DNA of 64,000 nucleotides from Paenibacillus uliginis N3/975 (GTDB lineage Bacteria; Bacillota; Bacilli; Paenibacillales; Paenibacillaceae): NCBI RefSeq assembly GCF_900177425.1, contig NZ_LT840184.1, positions 833,487 to 897,486 on the forward strand, given 5' to 3'. Below, piece after piece: positions 7,961 to 16,632 of the stretch. Numbering within the stretch: the stretch's first letter is position 1; each line of letters begins with the position of its first letter. The notes under the pieces were generated by a model that was not told the origin of the DNA, made no database searches, and saw nothing but the letters and a program-made list of their open reading frames with translations. The translations under genes were made by a program, and so were the position numbers.

Positions 7961-9151
7961 ATGAGCAGCATACCGAAGATCGTAATCCTTGGTGCGGGTT
8001 ACGGTGGCATATTGACAGCGCAGCGGCTGCAGAAAGAACTCAATTATAATGAAGCTGACGTAACGCTGGTGAACAGACATGACTATCACTACATTACGAC
8101 CCATCTGCATATGCCGGCAGCAGGTACGGATAGCATAGAGAATACTCGGGTTTCCATATCGAAGCTGATTGACGAATTCAAAATCGATTTGGTGAAATCA
8201 TCCGTACAGGAAATTCGGCTTCATGATAAAAAGGTCATTCTGGAAGACGGGACTTTGTCGTATGATTATTTGATTATCGGATTGGGCGGTGAGCCGGAAA
8301 CTTTCGGCATCCCGGGTCTGGCGGAATATGCGATGTCCATCCGCAGCATTAACTCGGTCCGCTTGATACGGGAGCATATTGAATATCAGTTTGCTCTGTA
8401 TAAGAATGAACGCAGACCACAGGAGCGTATTAATTTTGTCGTTGGTGGTGCCGGTTTTAGCGGTATTGAGTTTGTGGCGGAGCTTGCGGACCGCATTCCT
8501 AAATTGTGCAAGGAGTACGATGTCGATCCTGCCCTTGTAAACATTTATAATGTTGAAGCTGCGCCATCAGCGCTTCCGGGATTTGCACCTGAATTGGTCG
8601 ATTATGCCATTGAAGTGTTGAAAAAGAAGGGCGTTACCTTTAAGTTTGGTGTGGCGATCAAGGAATGTACACCGAATGGGGTCGTTTTGAGCACGGGTGA
8701 GGAAATCCGGTCTGCAACGGTCGTTTGGACCGGTGGAATCCGCGGGAACCGCCTGATCGAGGCAGCTGGCTTCGAAACGATGCGCGGACGCGTAAAAGTG
8801 GATGAATATTTGCGAGCTCCAGGCTATGAGAACATTTATATTATTGGAGACAACTCGCTGATATTTAATGGTGAGCGGCCATACCCGCCTACGGCTCAGA
8901 TGGCTATGCAGCAGGGAGTTTGTTGTGCACAAAACATCGTATCAGCAATTCGGGGCAAGGACTTGAAGAAGTTCGAGTTTCATAACAAAGGTACGGTTGC
9001 CTCTCTTGGCCGGGGTGAAGGAATCGCTGTTGTGGGCGACAAGAAATATCAGGGCTGGAAAGCGGCTCAGCTGAAAAAACTGGTTGACCTGCGGTACCTC
9101 TTTATCATTGGGGGCATCCCGCTCGTCCTGAAAAAGGGAAGGTTTCTATAA
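7961..9151 (+). CDS. yumB: Type II NADH dehydrogenase (NDH-2, YumB-like)
   Basis: A 396-residue single-subunit, peripheral-membrane flavoenzyme that oxidises NADH and reduces quinone without pumping protons. The FAD Rossmann motif ILGAGYGGILTA lies at residues 7-18, and the NADH-binding motif VVGGAGFSGIEFVAEL lies at about 165-180. The second FAD contact IIGDNSLIFNGERPYPPTAQ is near 300. The ATG has GGGAGGAG upstream. A terminator in the leader suggests control by attenuation. It is followed with no spacing by the small gene at 9152. The yumB name rests on similarity and on the divergent yumC neighbour. Confidence 0.93.
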   Translation: MSSIPKIVILGAGYGGILTAQRLQKELNYNEADVTLVNRHDYHYITTHLHMPAAGTDSIENTRVSISKLIDEFKIDLVKSSVQEIRLHDKKVILEDGTLSYDYLIIGLGGEPETFGIPGLAEYAMSIRSINSVRLIREHIEYQFALYKNERRPQERINFVVGGAGFSGIEFVAELADRIPKLCKEYDVDPALVNIYNVEAAPSALPGFAPELVDYAIEVLKKKGVTFKFGVAIKECTPNGVVLSTGEEIRSATVVWTGGIRGNRLIEAAGFETMRGRVKVDEYLRAPGYENIYIIGDNSLIFNGERPYPPTAQMAMQQGVCCAQNIVSAIRGKDLKKFEFHNKGTVASLGRGEGIAVVGDKKYQGWKAAQLKKLVDLRYLFIIGGIPLVLKKGRFL

Positions 9152-9406
9152 ATGAGACACTGCAGTGTTCAAGTTCGGGGTCTGCTTACACGCGATGAGC
9201 TGGATCGATATAATGCATTAATGGAAGTCGGCTCATATCTGGAATCTCAGGAACAGTACGATCTGGCCTATACCATACAGCAGGAAGTCGATATATTGAT
9301 TTTGCCCGCTATTGAGCGGTTGAAGGATAAGAGCAGGGCACGTGACCGGGCTACTGCAGAGTATTTAGAGTCATTAGGTAAGGATGAAGATGAGGAAGAA
9401 GTTTGA
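9152..9406 (+). CDS. Hypothetical protein, 84 aa, coupled to NADH dehydrogenase
   Basis: A small soluble, acidic protein (C-terminus KDEDEEEV) whose ATG begins on the base after the NADH dehydrogenase stop (TAAATG), implying coupled translation. It is probably all-helical (residues 13-65 alternate charged and hydrophobic residues). It has no cysteine pair, membrane segment or known motif apart from a single early Cys. The arrangement suggests a function tied to NDH-2, such as a regulator or membrane-association partner, but that is inference. A terminator follows at 9418. Confidence 0.75.
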   Translation: MRHCSVQVRGLLTRDELDRYNALMEVGSYLESQEQYDLAYTIQQEVDILILPAIERLKDKSRARDRATAEYLESLGKDEDEEEV

Positions 9407-9417
9407 TATATAGATTG

Positions 9418-9449
9418 AAAAGGCAGGCTCAATAATGGGCCTGCCTTTT
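9418..9449 (+). terminator. Terminator of the yumB operon
   Basis: AAAAGGCAGGC (9418-9428) pairs with GCCTGCCTTTT (9439-9449). It sits between convergent genes and may serve hemQ as well. Confidence 0.88.
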
Positions 9450-9463
9450 CGTTGTATGATAAT

Positions 9464-10213
9464 CTAAACCTTCATTAGCTGGGAAAAGGATTCCTGATCC
9501 AGTAGGTTGCCGACATAGAACGAACCGAACTCGCCGAAGCGGGCGCTGACTTCATCAAAGCGCATTTCGTATACGAGTTTTTTGAAATGGAGAGCATCGT
9601 CAGAAAATAATGTGACGCCCCATTCCCAATCATCCAATCCAACTGAACCCGTAATGATCTGTTTTACCTTACCTGCATAACTGCGGCCGATCATGCCGTG
9701 GCTGTACATCATGGAGCGTCTGTCTTCCATACTGAGCATATACCAGTTGTCCGTCAAATCGCGCTTTTTGTTCATCGGATAGAAGCAAATATGCTTGGAT
9801 TTTGGAAGAGCCGGCTTCAAGCGTGCTATAACATGCGGGTTCTGCATCGGATCGCCTTCCGAAGAGCCTGCCAAATAATTGCTGAGCTCTACAATACTGA
9901 CGTAGGAGTAGGCCTTGGTTGTATATTGCGCAAATGTCGTTTTGTTAAAGGCGTTCTCGATTGCATTTAGCTCTTCAAGCGTTTCGCGCAAATGCATGAA
10001 TACAAAGTCTGCTTTTTGCCCAACGATGGTGTATACTGCAGTGCTTCCTTGCTTGGATTCTTCTATTTGATTCCACTCGTCCAGAAAAGCGTGTAGCTCG
10101 TCCAATGCAACAGCGCGCTCCTCATCATCCGCAGCTTTCCAAGCAGGCCAATTGATCGAGCGGAAATCATGCAGTGAATACCAGCCATCAAGCGTCATTG
10201 CGGCTTCGTTCAT
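9464..10213 (-). CDS. hemQ: Coproheme decarboxylase HemQ (ChdC), chlorite-dismutase fold
   Basis: A 249-residue protein of the chlorite dismutase superfamily that makes the last step of the Gram-positive coproporphyrin-dependent heme pathway, converting Fe-coproporphyrin III to heme b with peroxide. The family pattern is seen in GWYSLHDFRSINW near the N-terminus, the YPMNKKR segment near residue 145 (tyrosine and lysines of the propionate site), and MYSHGMIGRSYAGKV near 170 (heme-ligand histidine). The ATG at 10211-10213 has TAGGAG at good spacing; the frame extends upstream without a site. Single gene, divergent from yuiB. Confidence 0.93.
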   Translation of the reverse strand: MNEAAMTLDGWYSLHDFRSINWPAWKAADDEERAVALDELHAFLDEWNQIEESKQGSTAVYTIVGQKADFVFMHLRETLEELNAIENAFNKTTFAQYTTKAYSYVSIVELSNYLAGSSEGDPMQNPHVIARLKPALPKSKHICFYPMNKKRDLTDNWYMLSMEDRRSMMYSHGMIGRSYAGKVKQIITGSVGLDDWEWGVTLFSDDALHFKKLVYEMRFDEVSARFGEFGSFYVGNLLDQESFSQLMKV

Positions 10214-10464
10214 ATGATCACTCCTAAACATTCTTATATGTGCTTGCGTTCAAGCGGAGTAAACCGCTTGCTAAACCTTCTTCCATTGTATCTAACCGCA
10301 GGAAGAAGGGCAAACGATGACACAATCTATTCACGGAATATTCGTTGATATGTGACATTTTTTTTAGTACACTATCTACTAGCCCGTCAAGCGTGTGCTA
10401 TTCTTCATAGTCATAGAGGATACCGCGATTGTGATGGTGACGAAGAAGAGGTGAATTTGCGACA

Positions 10465-10764
10465 ATGCTGCAGTTTATTCCCGTGCTAGTGTTGATGATT
10501 TTATTTTTTGTCATGATGTTCGGTATCGGTTTTATCCTCAATATGTTGATGAAAACGACGTGGTTTCCCTGCTATTTGTTCGTGATCGTTATATTGCCGG
10601 TTGTGGTCTATAGCCTGTGGAATCGTGATGAAGCAACGCTCTGGGCGCATATCAGCTCATTCCAGCTGGTAGATTATTTGACAGGGGTAGCCGGATTGGC
10701 AGGGGCATTTTTGAGCGGCTGGACCATCAATACACTGCGTGTTAAAGGATTTAAAATGTTTTAA
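10465..10764 (+). CDS. yuiB: YuiB-like small membrane protein
   Basis: A 99-residue integral membrane protein with three hydrophobic segments: about residues 4-30, 38-55 and 70-92. The pattern FFVMMFGIGFILNMLMKTTW matches the YuiB family of Bacillus, whose gene lies near yumB and yumC there as well. The function of the family is unknown. The start ATG has GAGGTG at a somewhat long spacing. Its closeness to the NADH dehydrogenase and reductase genes repeats the order seen in Bacillus (yui/yum region), which supports the assignment. Confidence 0.75.
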   Translation: MLQFIPVLVLMILFFVMMFGIGFILNMLMKTTWFPCYLFVIVILPVVVYSLWNRDEATLWAHISSFQLVDYLTGVAGLAGAFLSGWTINTLRVKGFKMF

Positions 10765-10929
10765 ACATGTTATTTTGGCCTTATAATCGGCATCGGCGGC
10801 TCTCCCGAATCGGGTGGGTCGTTTTTGTTGCTGCTAAGAAGAGTGCTCATTAATTCCAGAAATTTTGACCTCTTAAACAGACTTCCGCCACCTCTTTTTA
10901 TGATAGAATAGAGGCAGTCTATTTTTAAA

Positions 10930-11026
10930 ATATAAGAAAGGTATATATTCCATTGTATACTTGGCTTATATTTCTCGCAGAAACGCCGCCTCCCTTTAGA
11001 AGGGACGACAAAGGCGTTTCTTCTTG
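10930..11026. repeat. Dispersed hairpin repeat, copy A
   Basis: Two consecutive hairpins: ATATAAG (10930-10936) with CTTATAT (10965-10971), then GAAACGCC (10980-10987) with GGCGTTTC (11013-11020) around an inner TCCCTT/AAGGGA stem. The ending GGCGTTTCTTCTT is shared with copies near 25.8 and 41.9 kb, and the first hairpin plus TTTCTCGCAGAA is shared with the copy at 13.7 kb. It lies in the leader of dnaB. Confidence 0.75.
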
Positions 11027-11049
11027 GACGATAGGGGGGAGCAATAACG

Positions 11050-12558
11050 ATGCGCATGACAAATTTTTTGCATTTTACTGAAAACCACCGTTACTGCGTA
11101 TACCGCGACTTCTGTCTGAGCGGATTGGATGACAAAATGCTCAGTTCCATATATCAGCCGATGGTAGGGGCTTTCGCCGTCAGTTTATACCGCCTTATGT
11201 TCATGCATGTACCTTTAGAAATGGTAGGGTATTCGGCGATCGAACAGCAGCGCCGGCTGTTTTTAACTTTAGGCCTCGAGCCCAGTGAAAAGGGACGCAA
11301 GTATTTAATAGAGCAGACCTCCAAGCTGGAAGCTGTGGGATTGCTTCAAACGAGCCGGATGTTCGTTCCGGAGACGGACGACTATATTTATGAATATGAA
11401 CTACAGGCGCCATTGTCTCCTTCGGATTTTTTTAATACACAGCATCTGACACTGCTATTGCGTGACAAGGTCGGTAAATTTTCTGTGCTGTCGCTACGTG
11501 AACAGTTGTGGAGCAAGGAACCTCAAGAATGGTCGGGGATTTCGCTAAATAAAGAAAATATTTCCGTTCCATTTTATGATATTTTTGAACTGAACACCCA
11601 TGTGATCGATTACGAGCTGGAGCAGGCTCTGACCGAGGTGGAACCGCCGCGAAATCCTTCAGCACAACATATCGTGCCTCAAGGTGAAGGGCTGAACTAT
11701 TCTGATATTATTTTGCGGTTTCCGCGCGAATCCAAAAACAGGGTGTTTGTAGAGCGTCTTCGGTACGACCACGAACAGATGGGCATTGTCAATTATGTTG
11801 TGCGTAAGTACGACTTGAGTGTACAGGACTTGTGCCGGCTGCTCGATGAGGATGAAATCTTCTCCAGTCAAGGGGAAGTGATGCTGGACGAGCTTCAGCA
11901 CAGGGCAAGTCTTCATTTCCGGCAGGGGATGAAGCTGCAGGAGAAACGGCAGATTACAGCCGGGAAGGTCGTGGCGCTGCATCAGGAATTGAATGCTGAT
12001 CCGGATGTGCCAGTGGAAGAGCATGCCGTACAGATGGAATATTATGTAGAGGTTCCGTCACAATTTCAATCTAAATGCGATATTCACCAATATAATATGA
12101 TGCTTCGCAACGAGCCGTATACCAAGCTGCTTCAAACGTTCTTTCCTGGCTCGGTTCCGGCGCATTTTATGGAAATGTTCGAAAAGATCGATCTCAGTTA
12201 CAAGCTGCCTGGTGAAGTTATCAATGTGTTGATACATTATCTGATGTCTTTGATTGCTGCAGGTGGTGATCAACGAATCAATCGAAATTTTGTTGAGGCT
12301 ATTGCTTCCAATATGCTGCTGAAGCAGGTTAACAGTTATGAGAAAGCCGTCCAGTATATTCGTGACCAAGCCAAGATGAAAGGCAAACAGGCCGCAGCCG
12401 CTTCGCGTACGCGTACATACGCCAAGAGTGGCAAAGTGAAACCGGAGATTCCGGTGGCGCTGGAGTCTGCTCAAGGTGAAGCCGTGACGGAAGAGGAATA
12501 TGAGGAAATGCTGAAGCTTGCTGCTAAGATGCAGGCTAGCAAGAAGAGGGGCGGATAG
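11050..12558 (+). CDS. dnaB: Helicase loading protein DnaB (Bacillales primosome), DnaD/DnaB family
   Basis: A 502-residue protein of the Gram-positive DnaB/DnaD family, a membrane-attached initiation protein that works with DnaD and DnaI to load the replicative helicase DnaC at oriC and restart sites. It is not the helicase that carries the name DnaB in Escherichia coli. The N-terminal winged-helix DDBH1 domain is at about 15-120, and a DnaD-like domain is at about 360-450 with the pattern YTKLLQTFFPG...AIASNMLLKQV. A basic, A/K-rich tail follows. ATG 11050 (with a second ATG two codons on) follows a GGGGGGAG site. dnaI follows 36 bases later, forming the dnaB-dnaI operon typical of Firmicutes. 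Confidence 0.93.
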   Translation: MRMTNFLHFTENHRYCVYRDFCLSGLDDKMLSSIYQPMVGAFAVSLYRLMFMHVPLEMVGYSAIEQQRRLFLTLGLEPSEKGRKYLIEQTSKLEAVGLLQTSRMFVPETDDYIYEYELQAPLSPSDFFNTQHLTLLLRDKVGKFSVLSLREQLWSKEPQEWSGISLNKENISVPFYDIFELNTHVIDYELEQALTEVEPPRNPSAQHIVPQGEGLNYSDIILRFPRESKNRVFVERLRYDHEQMGIVNYVVRKYDLSVQDLCRLLDEDEIFSSQGEVMLDELQHRASLHFRQGMKLQEKRQITAGKVVALHQELNADPDVPVEEHAVQMEYYVEVPSQFQSKCDIHQYNMMLRNEPYTKLLQTFFPGSVPAHFMEMFEKIDLSYKLPGEVINVLIHYLMSLIAAGGDQRINRNFVEAIASNMLLKQVNSYEKAVQYIRDQAKMKGKQAAAASRTRTYAKSGKVKPEIPVALESAQGEAVTEEEYEEMLKLAAKMQASKKRGG

Positions 12559-12594
12559 ATTTATGCTTCGCTCTCGTGAAAGGAAGGTGTGTAC

Positions 12595-13548
12595 GTGGAG
12601 TCTCTAGGTGAATTGCTGGAAAGTATGAAAAGTCCAGCGTTCCGTCGCCGTTCAGATCAGATTGCAGATCATCTGCTGAAGCATCCGCTCATCCTCAGTC
12701 TTCGGGCTGAACATCCGGAGTTGGATGAAAAAGTGCTGCGGACCAATCTGAGCCGTTTGTATCAATATGTCGGGGATCATGAGAACTGTGAACAGTGCCC
12801 CGGTCTGGAGCGGTGTCCCAATGATTTTCAAGGCCATTACAGCAAGTTGGATGTTCAGCCTGTGAATGGTTCTCAGGAAATATATGAACGGAAAGCTCCT
12901 TGTTCGCTGCAAATTGCTAAAAACAATGAAGATCAGATCCGAAAACGGGTTCGCAGCTTTTATTTGGATGAACGGGCTTTGAATGAAGGTTATGATGAAG
13001 TGGAAATTATGGCAAAAGACCGTCTTCGGGCTCCAGCGGTGCACCAGGTCTTTCGGTATATTCAGGATACCAAAGAGAATGGGTTGTCCCCGCGAGGATT
13101 ATATCTGACCGGATCGTTCGGAACAGGGAAGACATATCTGATGTGCTATATGCTGCATGAACTGGCGAAGGAAGGTTATACCGGTGTTATTGTATATATG
13201 CCGGATTTCGTGGAAGACCTGAAATCGATGATGCAGGACGGAAGCAAGGTCAAGGAAACGGTAGAGACCATGAAAAATTGTGATCTGCTCATTTTTGATG
13301 ATATTGGTGCGGAAAACTTGAATCCATGGGTACGAGATCACGTACTGGGCGCTATTTTAAATTTCCGGATGAATCGGAAGCCTACTTTTTATACTTCGAA
13401 CTACCCGCTTGACGGATTGGAAAGACATCTTAGCTTTACAAGTAAAGATGGCGAGGAAAACCACAAGGGCCAACGTTTGATGAATCGGATTTCACCTTTT
13501 GTGGATGCTAGTCAGCTGTTCGGTGAGAATCATCGCGGAAAAGTATAA
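12595..13548 (+). CDS. dnaI: Primosomal protein DnaI, replicative helicase loader (AAA+ ATPase)
   Basis: A 317-residue AAA+ ATPase that loads the replicative helicase onto DNA. The N-terminal helicase-binding domain carries cysteines of the family's zinc-binding segment (CEQCPGLERCPNDFQGHY near residues 60-78). Walker A GSFGTGKT is near 178, Walker B LLIFDDIGAEN near 240, and the sensor region RNRISPF-like near the end (LMNRISPFVDA). GTG at 12595 sits seven bases after AGGAAGG and is preferred; GTG at 12589 is too close to the site. It is downstream of dnaB in one operon and followed by a terminator. Confidence 0.94.
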   Translation: MESLGELLESMKSPAFRRRSDQIADHLLKHPLILSLRAEHPELDEKVLRTNLSRLYQYVGDHENCEQCPGLERCPNDFQGHYSKLDVQPVNGSQEIYERKAPCSLQIAKNNEDQIRKRVRSFYLDERALNEGYDEVEIMAKDRLRAPAVHQVFRYIQDTKENGLSPRGLYLTGSFGTGKTYLMCYMLHELAKEGYTGVIVYMPDFVEDLKSMMQDGSKVKETVETMKNCDLLIFDDIGAENLNPWVRDHVLGAILNFRMNRKPTFYTSNYPLDGLERHLSFTSKDGEENHKGQRLMNRISPFVDASQLFGENHRGKV

Positions 13549-13604
13549 AGGAAATGAGAAATCATAGATCATTTATGCGTGAAACTTATAAATTCTAATA
13601 TTTT

Positions 13605-13652
13605 GAAAAAAAGTCTGATCTCTCGCCAAAGGGCGTGTGATCAGACTTTTTT
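13605..13652 (+). terminator. Terminator of dnaB-dnaI
   Basis: AAAAAAGTCTGATC (13607-13620) pairs with GATCAGACTTTTTT (13639-13652), with an inner TCGCC/GGGCG-type stem. Confidence 0.9.
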
Positions 13653-13655
13653 GAA

Positions 13656-13787
13656 ATATAAGAAAGTATAAGACTTGTCATCTATACTTGGCTTATATTT
13701 CTCGCAGAATCGCCGTCGTCCTTTGAGAAGGACGACGAAGTCGGTAAACGGTGGGTTCCATTAAAGGATCGCACCGTTTCTTCTTAC
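13656..13787. repeat. Dispersed hairpin repeat, copy B (rearranged)
   Basis: It shares with copy A the first hairpin (ATATAAG 13656-13662 and AAGTATA 13664-13670 with TATACTT 13683-13689 and CTTATAT 13692-13698) and TTTCTCGCAGAA. The second hairpin differs: CGTCGTCCTT/AAGGACGACG (13714-13737). It is followed by an added AAACGGTG/CACCGTTT stem and then the family ending CCGTTTCTTCTT. It fills the space between the dnaI terminator and the small minus-strand gene. Confidence 0.7.
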
Positions 13788-13802
13788 GTGCTCAGCAGAG
13801 CA

Positions 13803-13958
13803 TTAGCCAACAAGGAACTTGATAATAACCATAGCGAAGAAAATGACGAACATAAAGCCGAACATGCCCGTGAAACCCATCATCAAATCGCCAAAATCAT
13901 TACGAGGTTCTTCGTTGATATGCTCCCGAGGATCCACTGCGCGCACGTTAACATCCAT
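13803..13958 (-). CDS. Small single-helix membrane protein, 51 aa (possibly YqzM-like)
   Basis: A short gene with a clear AGGAGG seven bases before the ATG at 13956-13958. The protein has a charged N-terminus (MDVNVRAVDPREHINEEPRN) and one membrane segment from about residue 25 to 50 rich in F and M, ending KFLVG. The charge layout and the ending resemble the small YqzM-type membrane proteins of Bacillus, but the match is only by eye. The longer plus-strand frames over the same DNA have poor composition and no ribosome binding site, so the minus strand is taken as coding. Confidence 0.65.
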   Translation of the reverse strand: MDVNVRAVDPREHINEEPRNDFGDLMMGFTGMFGFMFVIFFAMVIIKFLVG

Positions 13959-14097
13959 GGGCCTGCCTCCTCAAAAGGTGAACTGCCGTGTGATTCATTT
14001 CCTTGACATTATCACCGGGTTCATTATTTGTAGTATACCCAATCGGTAAATCATTTGTAAAGAATGGTTGAACATTCCATTCTGCATGATAGACCTA

Positions 14098-14128
14098 TTT
14101 CACTTTGCTTATATGGATGTGGTATACT
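14098..14128 (+). promoter_or_regulatory. Probable SigA-type promoter of trxA
   Basis: TATACT at 14123-14128 with an upstream TG (extended -10 element) and TTCACT about 18 bases before it. It lies 67 bases ahead of the trxA start codon. Confidence 0.45.
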
Positions 14129-14195
14129 ATGGTGGTCGGCTTAGACATAATATTCTAAGCACATAATGTGACTTTCCTATAAGGAGGAGAAACTC

Positions 14196-14513
14196 ATGGC
14201 TATCGTCAATGTATCCGACCAGACTTTTACTAATGAAGTAGAAGGTCAGGGAACGGTTGTAGTTGATTTTTGGGCGCCTTGGTGCGGTCCTTGTAAAATG
14301 CTTGCTCCGATTCTGGACGAATTGTCCCAAGAACTCGGCGATGATGTGAAAATCGCGAAGGTGAACGTAGATGAAAACCCTGAATCTGCTTCCCGTTTCG
14401 GCGTGATGAGTATCCCAACACTGATCTTCTTTAAAGACGGCCAGCCTGTTGATAAAGTTGTCGGTCTGAACTCCAAAGAAGCTTTGAAAGGCATTATTGC
14501 CAAACATCAGTAA
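14196..14513 (+). CDS. trxA: Thioredoxin
   Basis: A 105-residue thioredoxin, the general cytoplasmic protein disulfide reductase that serves ribonucleotide reductase and other enzymes. The active site WCGPCK is at residues 29-34 in the context FWAPWCGPCK, and the cis-proline motif SIPTLIFF is at about 74-81. Length and motifs are fully typical. AAGGAGGAG precedes the ATG. It is a single gene with its own extended -10 promoter and a hairpin downstream. Confidence 0.97.
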   Translation: MAIVNVSDQTFTNEVEGQGTVVVDFWAPWCGPCKMLAPILDELSQELGDDVKIAKVNVDENPESASRFGVMSIPTLIFFKDGQPVDKVVGLNSKEALKGIIAKHQ

Positions 14514-14551
14514 GCAAGCATCTATTATATAGGATGTACGTGTACCCATAC

Positions 14552-14585
14552 AGCGCCTTCGGTTTCGGACCGGAGGCGCTTTGTG
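14552..14585 (+). terminator. Terminator of trxA
   Basis: An 11-bp stem (14552-14562 with 14570-14580, one G-T pair) followed by a short T-rich stretch. Leakiness into uvrC is possible because the T-run is weak. Confidence 0.65.
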
Positions 14586-14624
14586 TGGTTTTAAATCATA
14601 ATCTCCCTGGAGAGGAGTAGAAGG

Positions 14625-16616
14625 ATGGAAGATTTCGCGAAGAAGCTTCAGGAACAGGAAAAGGCGATGGAGAATATCCGTAATAAGCTGGCTCTTCTGC
14701 CCGATCTGCCGGGCTGTTACCTGATGAAGAACGGGGAAGGCACGATTATATATGTAGGTAAGGCCAAGGTTCTCAAGAATCGGGTGCGTTCCTATTTTAC
14801 AGGCAGCCATGATGGGAAAACCCAGCGACTTGTTTCTGAAATCCGCGATTTTGAATACATCGTTACGGGTAGCAACATGGAAGCCTTGATTCTGGAATGT
14901 AACCTGATCAAGACACACCAGCCTCGTTATAATGTGTTGCTCAAGGATGACAAAACGTATCCATACCTAAAGATTACGAATGAAGCGCATCCCCGGCTGG
15001 AAGTAACGCGGCGGGTGCTTAAAGATAAAGCAAAATATTTTGGACCTTATCCGAACGGTTATGCAGCCCATCAGACCAAAAAGCTGCTCGACCGTATGTA
15101 TCCGCTTCGGAAGTGTGGGGTAATGCCGAAAGAGGTGTGTCTGTACTACCACATGGGCCAGTGTATGGCTCCGTGTGTGAAAGAGGTGCCTCAATCGGCT
15201 TACGAGGAGATTACACGGGAAATCAGCTCTTTTCTAAGCGGTGGACATGAAGAAGTGAAAAAAGAACTGCAGCGAAAAATGCAGGAGGCGGCCGAAGAGC
15301 TGTACTTCGAGCGCGCCAAAGAGCTTCGGGATCAAATCATGCATATCGATGCCATTATGGAGAAGCAGAAGATTACTACTGCCGATACGAAGGACCGGGA
15401 TGTATTTGGTTTTGCGGTTGATAAAGGCTGGATGTGTGTTCAAATTCTATATATGCGCCAGGGTAAAATGGTTCAGCGAAACGCATCCGTGTTTCCTTAC
15501 TACGGAGAGGCGTACAGCGACTTCATGTCATTTGTTGCACAGTATTACAGCGACAACCCGGCTCTGCCTCAGGAAATACTTCTGCCAGGGCCTTCAGTCG
15601 ACAATGCTTCTGAAGCTGCAGAGACATCTGCCCTTTCAGAAGCTGAGATGAAAGAGATGGAGTCACAGGATGACGAAGCTATGCAGCAGGGAACTGTTCC
15701 GGATGCTGAATCTTCCGATAAAGCTGACGATTACCTCGGTGAAGGAGCAGGAACGGTGGACGCTGCCGGTGGTGCTGCTGCTCTGCAGGAGTGGATCGGT
15801 GTGAAGGTGCACGTACCTCAGCGAGGCTTGAAGCGCCAAATGATCGGGATGGCCTCACAAAATGCCAAAGTATCACTGGATGAGAAGTTTCGGCTGATTG
15901 AACGGGATGAGGAGCGGACGTCGATTGCTGCCGCTAACCTGGGCGAGGTAATCGGTCTCGATACGCTGCATCGGATCGAAGCGTTCGATAACTCGAACAT
16001 ACAGGGGACGAACCCGGTCTCTGCCATGGTTGTGTTTATTAACGGCAAACCTGACAAGAAGGAATACCGGAAGTATAAGATTCGTTCCGTGCAGGGGCCG
16101 GACGACTATGAGACGATGCGAGAGGTTATACGGAGGCGCTATGAACGGGTGCTTAAGGAAAATCTGCCTATGCCCGATTTGATCGTAGTGGATGGAGGTA
16201 AGGGCCAAATTTCTGCAGCCGTGGATGTGCTGGAGAATGAGCTGGGTCTGTTCATTCCGGTCTGCGGACTTGTTAAGGATGCTAAGCATAAGACGGCGCA
16301 ACTGATGGTGGGTGATCCGCCAGAGCCTGTGTCGCTGCCTCGTGACAGTCAGGAGTTTTATTTGCTCCAGCGTATACAGGATGAGGTTCACCGTTTCGCG
16401 ATATCTTTCCACCGTGACCAGCGGGGGAAATCGATGGTTACCTCTAAGCTGGATGCGATTCCGGGAATCGGAGAGAAACGGCGTAAGATGCTCCTGAAGC
16501 ATTTTGGATCTGTTAAAAAGATTAAAGAGGCCAGTATTGATGACTTCCGGCCTTTGTCTATAGGCGATAAACTCGCTAAGGAGATTTTAAGTGCACTGCG
16601 TGATGAGGAGTCGTAA
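14625..16616 (+). CDS. uvrC: UvrABC excinuclease subunit C
   Basis: The 663-residue nuclease subunit of nucleotide excision repair, which makes both incisions around a lesion bound by UvrB. The GIY-YIG domain begins at about residue 20 (LPDLPGCYLMKNGEGTIIYVG), the UVR/UvrB-binding motif is at about 205-240, the RNase H-like domain with HRIEAFDNSNIQG lies near 450, and C-terminal helix-hairpin-helix repeats (AIPGIGEKRRKMLLKHFGS) are near 615. It is about 60 residues longer than usual because of an acidic, Ala/Glu-rich insertion at about 325-390 between the two nuclease halves. The ATG follows GGAGAGGAG. An in-frame ATG 15 codons later is the start used by shorter homologues. Confidence 0.96.
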   Translation: MEDFAKKLQEQEKAMENIRNKLALLPDLPGCYLMKNGEGTIIYVGKAKVLKNRVRSYFTGSHDGKTQRLVSEIRDFEYIVTGSNMEALILECNLIKTHQPRYNVLLKDDKTYPYLKITNEAHPRLEVTRRVLKDKAKYFGPYPNGYAAHQTKKLLDRMYPLRKCGVMPKEVCLYYHMGQCMAPCVKEVPQSAYEEITREISSFLSGGHEEVKKELQRKMQEAAEELYFERAKELRDQIMHIDAIMEKQKITTADTKDRDVFGFAVDKGWMCVQILYMRQGKMVQRNASVFPYYGEAYSDFMSFVAQYYSDNPALPQEILLPGPSVDNASEAAETSALSEAEMKEMESQDDEAMQQGTVPDAESSDKADDYLGEGAGTVDAAGGAAALQEWIGVKVHVPQRGLKRQMIGMASQNAKVSLDEKFRLIERDEERTSIAAANLGEVIGLDTLHRIEAFDNSNIQGTNPVSAMVVFINGKPDKKEYRKYKIRSVQGPDDYETMREVIRRRYERVLKENLPMPDLIVVDGGKGQISAAVDVLENELGLFIPVCGLVKDAKHKTAQLMVGDPPEPVSLPRDSQEFYLLQRIQDEVHRFAISFHRDQRGKSMVTSKLDAIPGIGEKRRKMLLKHFGSVKKIKEASIDDFRPLSIGDKLAKEILSALRDEES

Positions 16617-16632
16617 TATATTTGTGGAAAAG

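Noticed and set aside
14127..14918. 263-codon open frame on the minus strand
   Set aside because: It runs across trxA and the start of uvrC on the opposite strand, with no binding site and atypical composition.
15873..16502. 209-codon minus-strand frame inside uvrC
   Set aside because: Shadow of the uvrC reading frame; residue composition is unlike a real protein.
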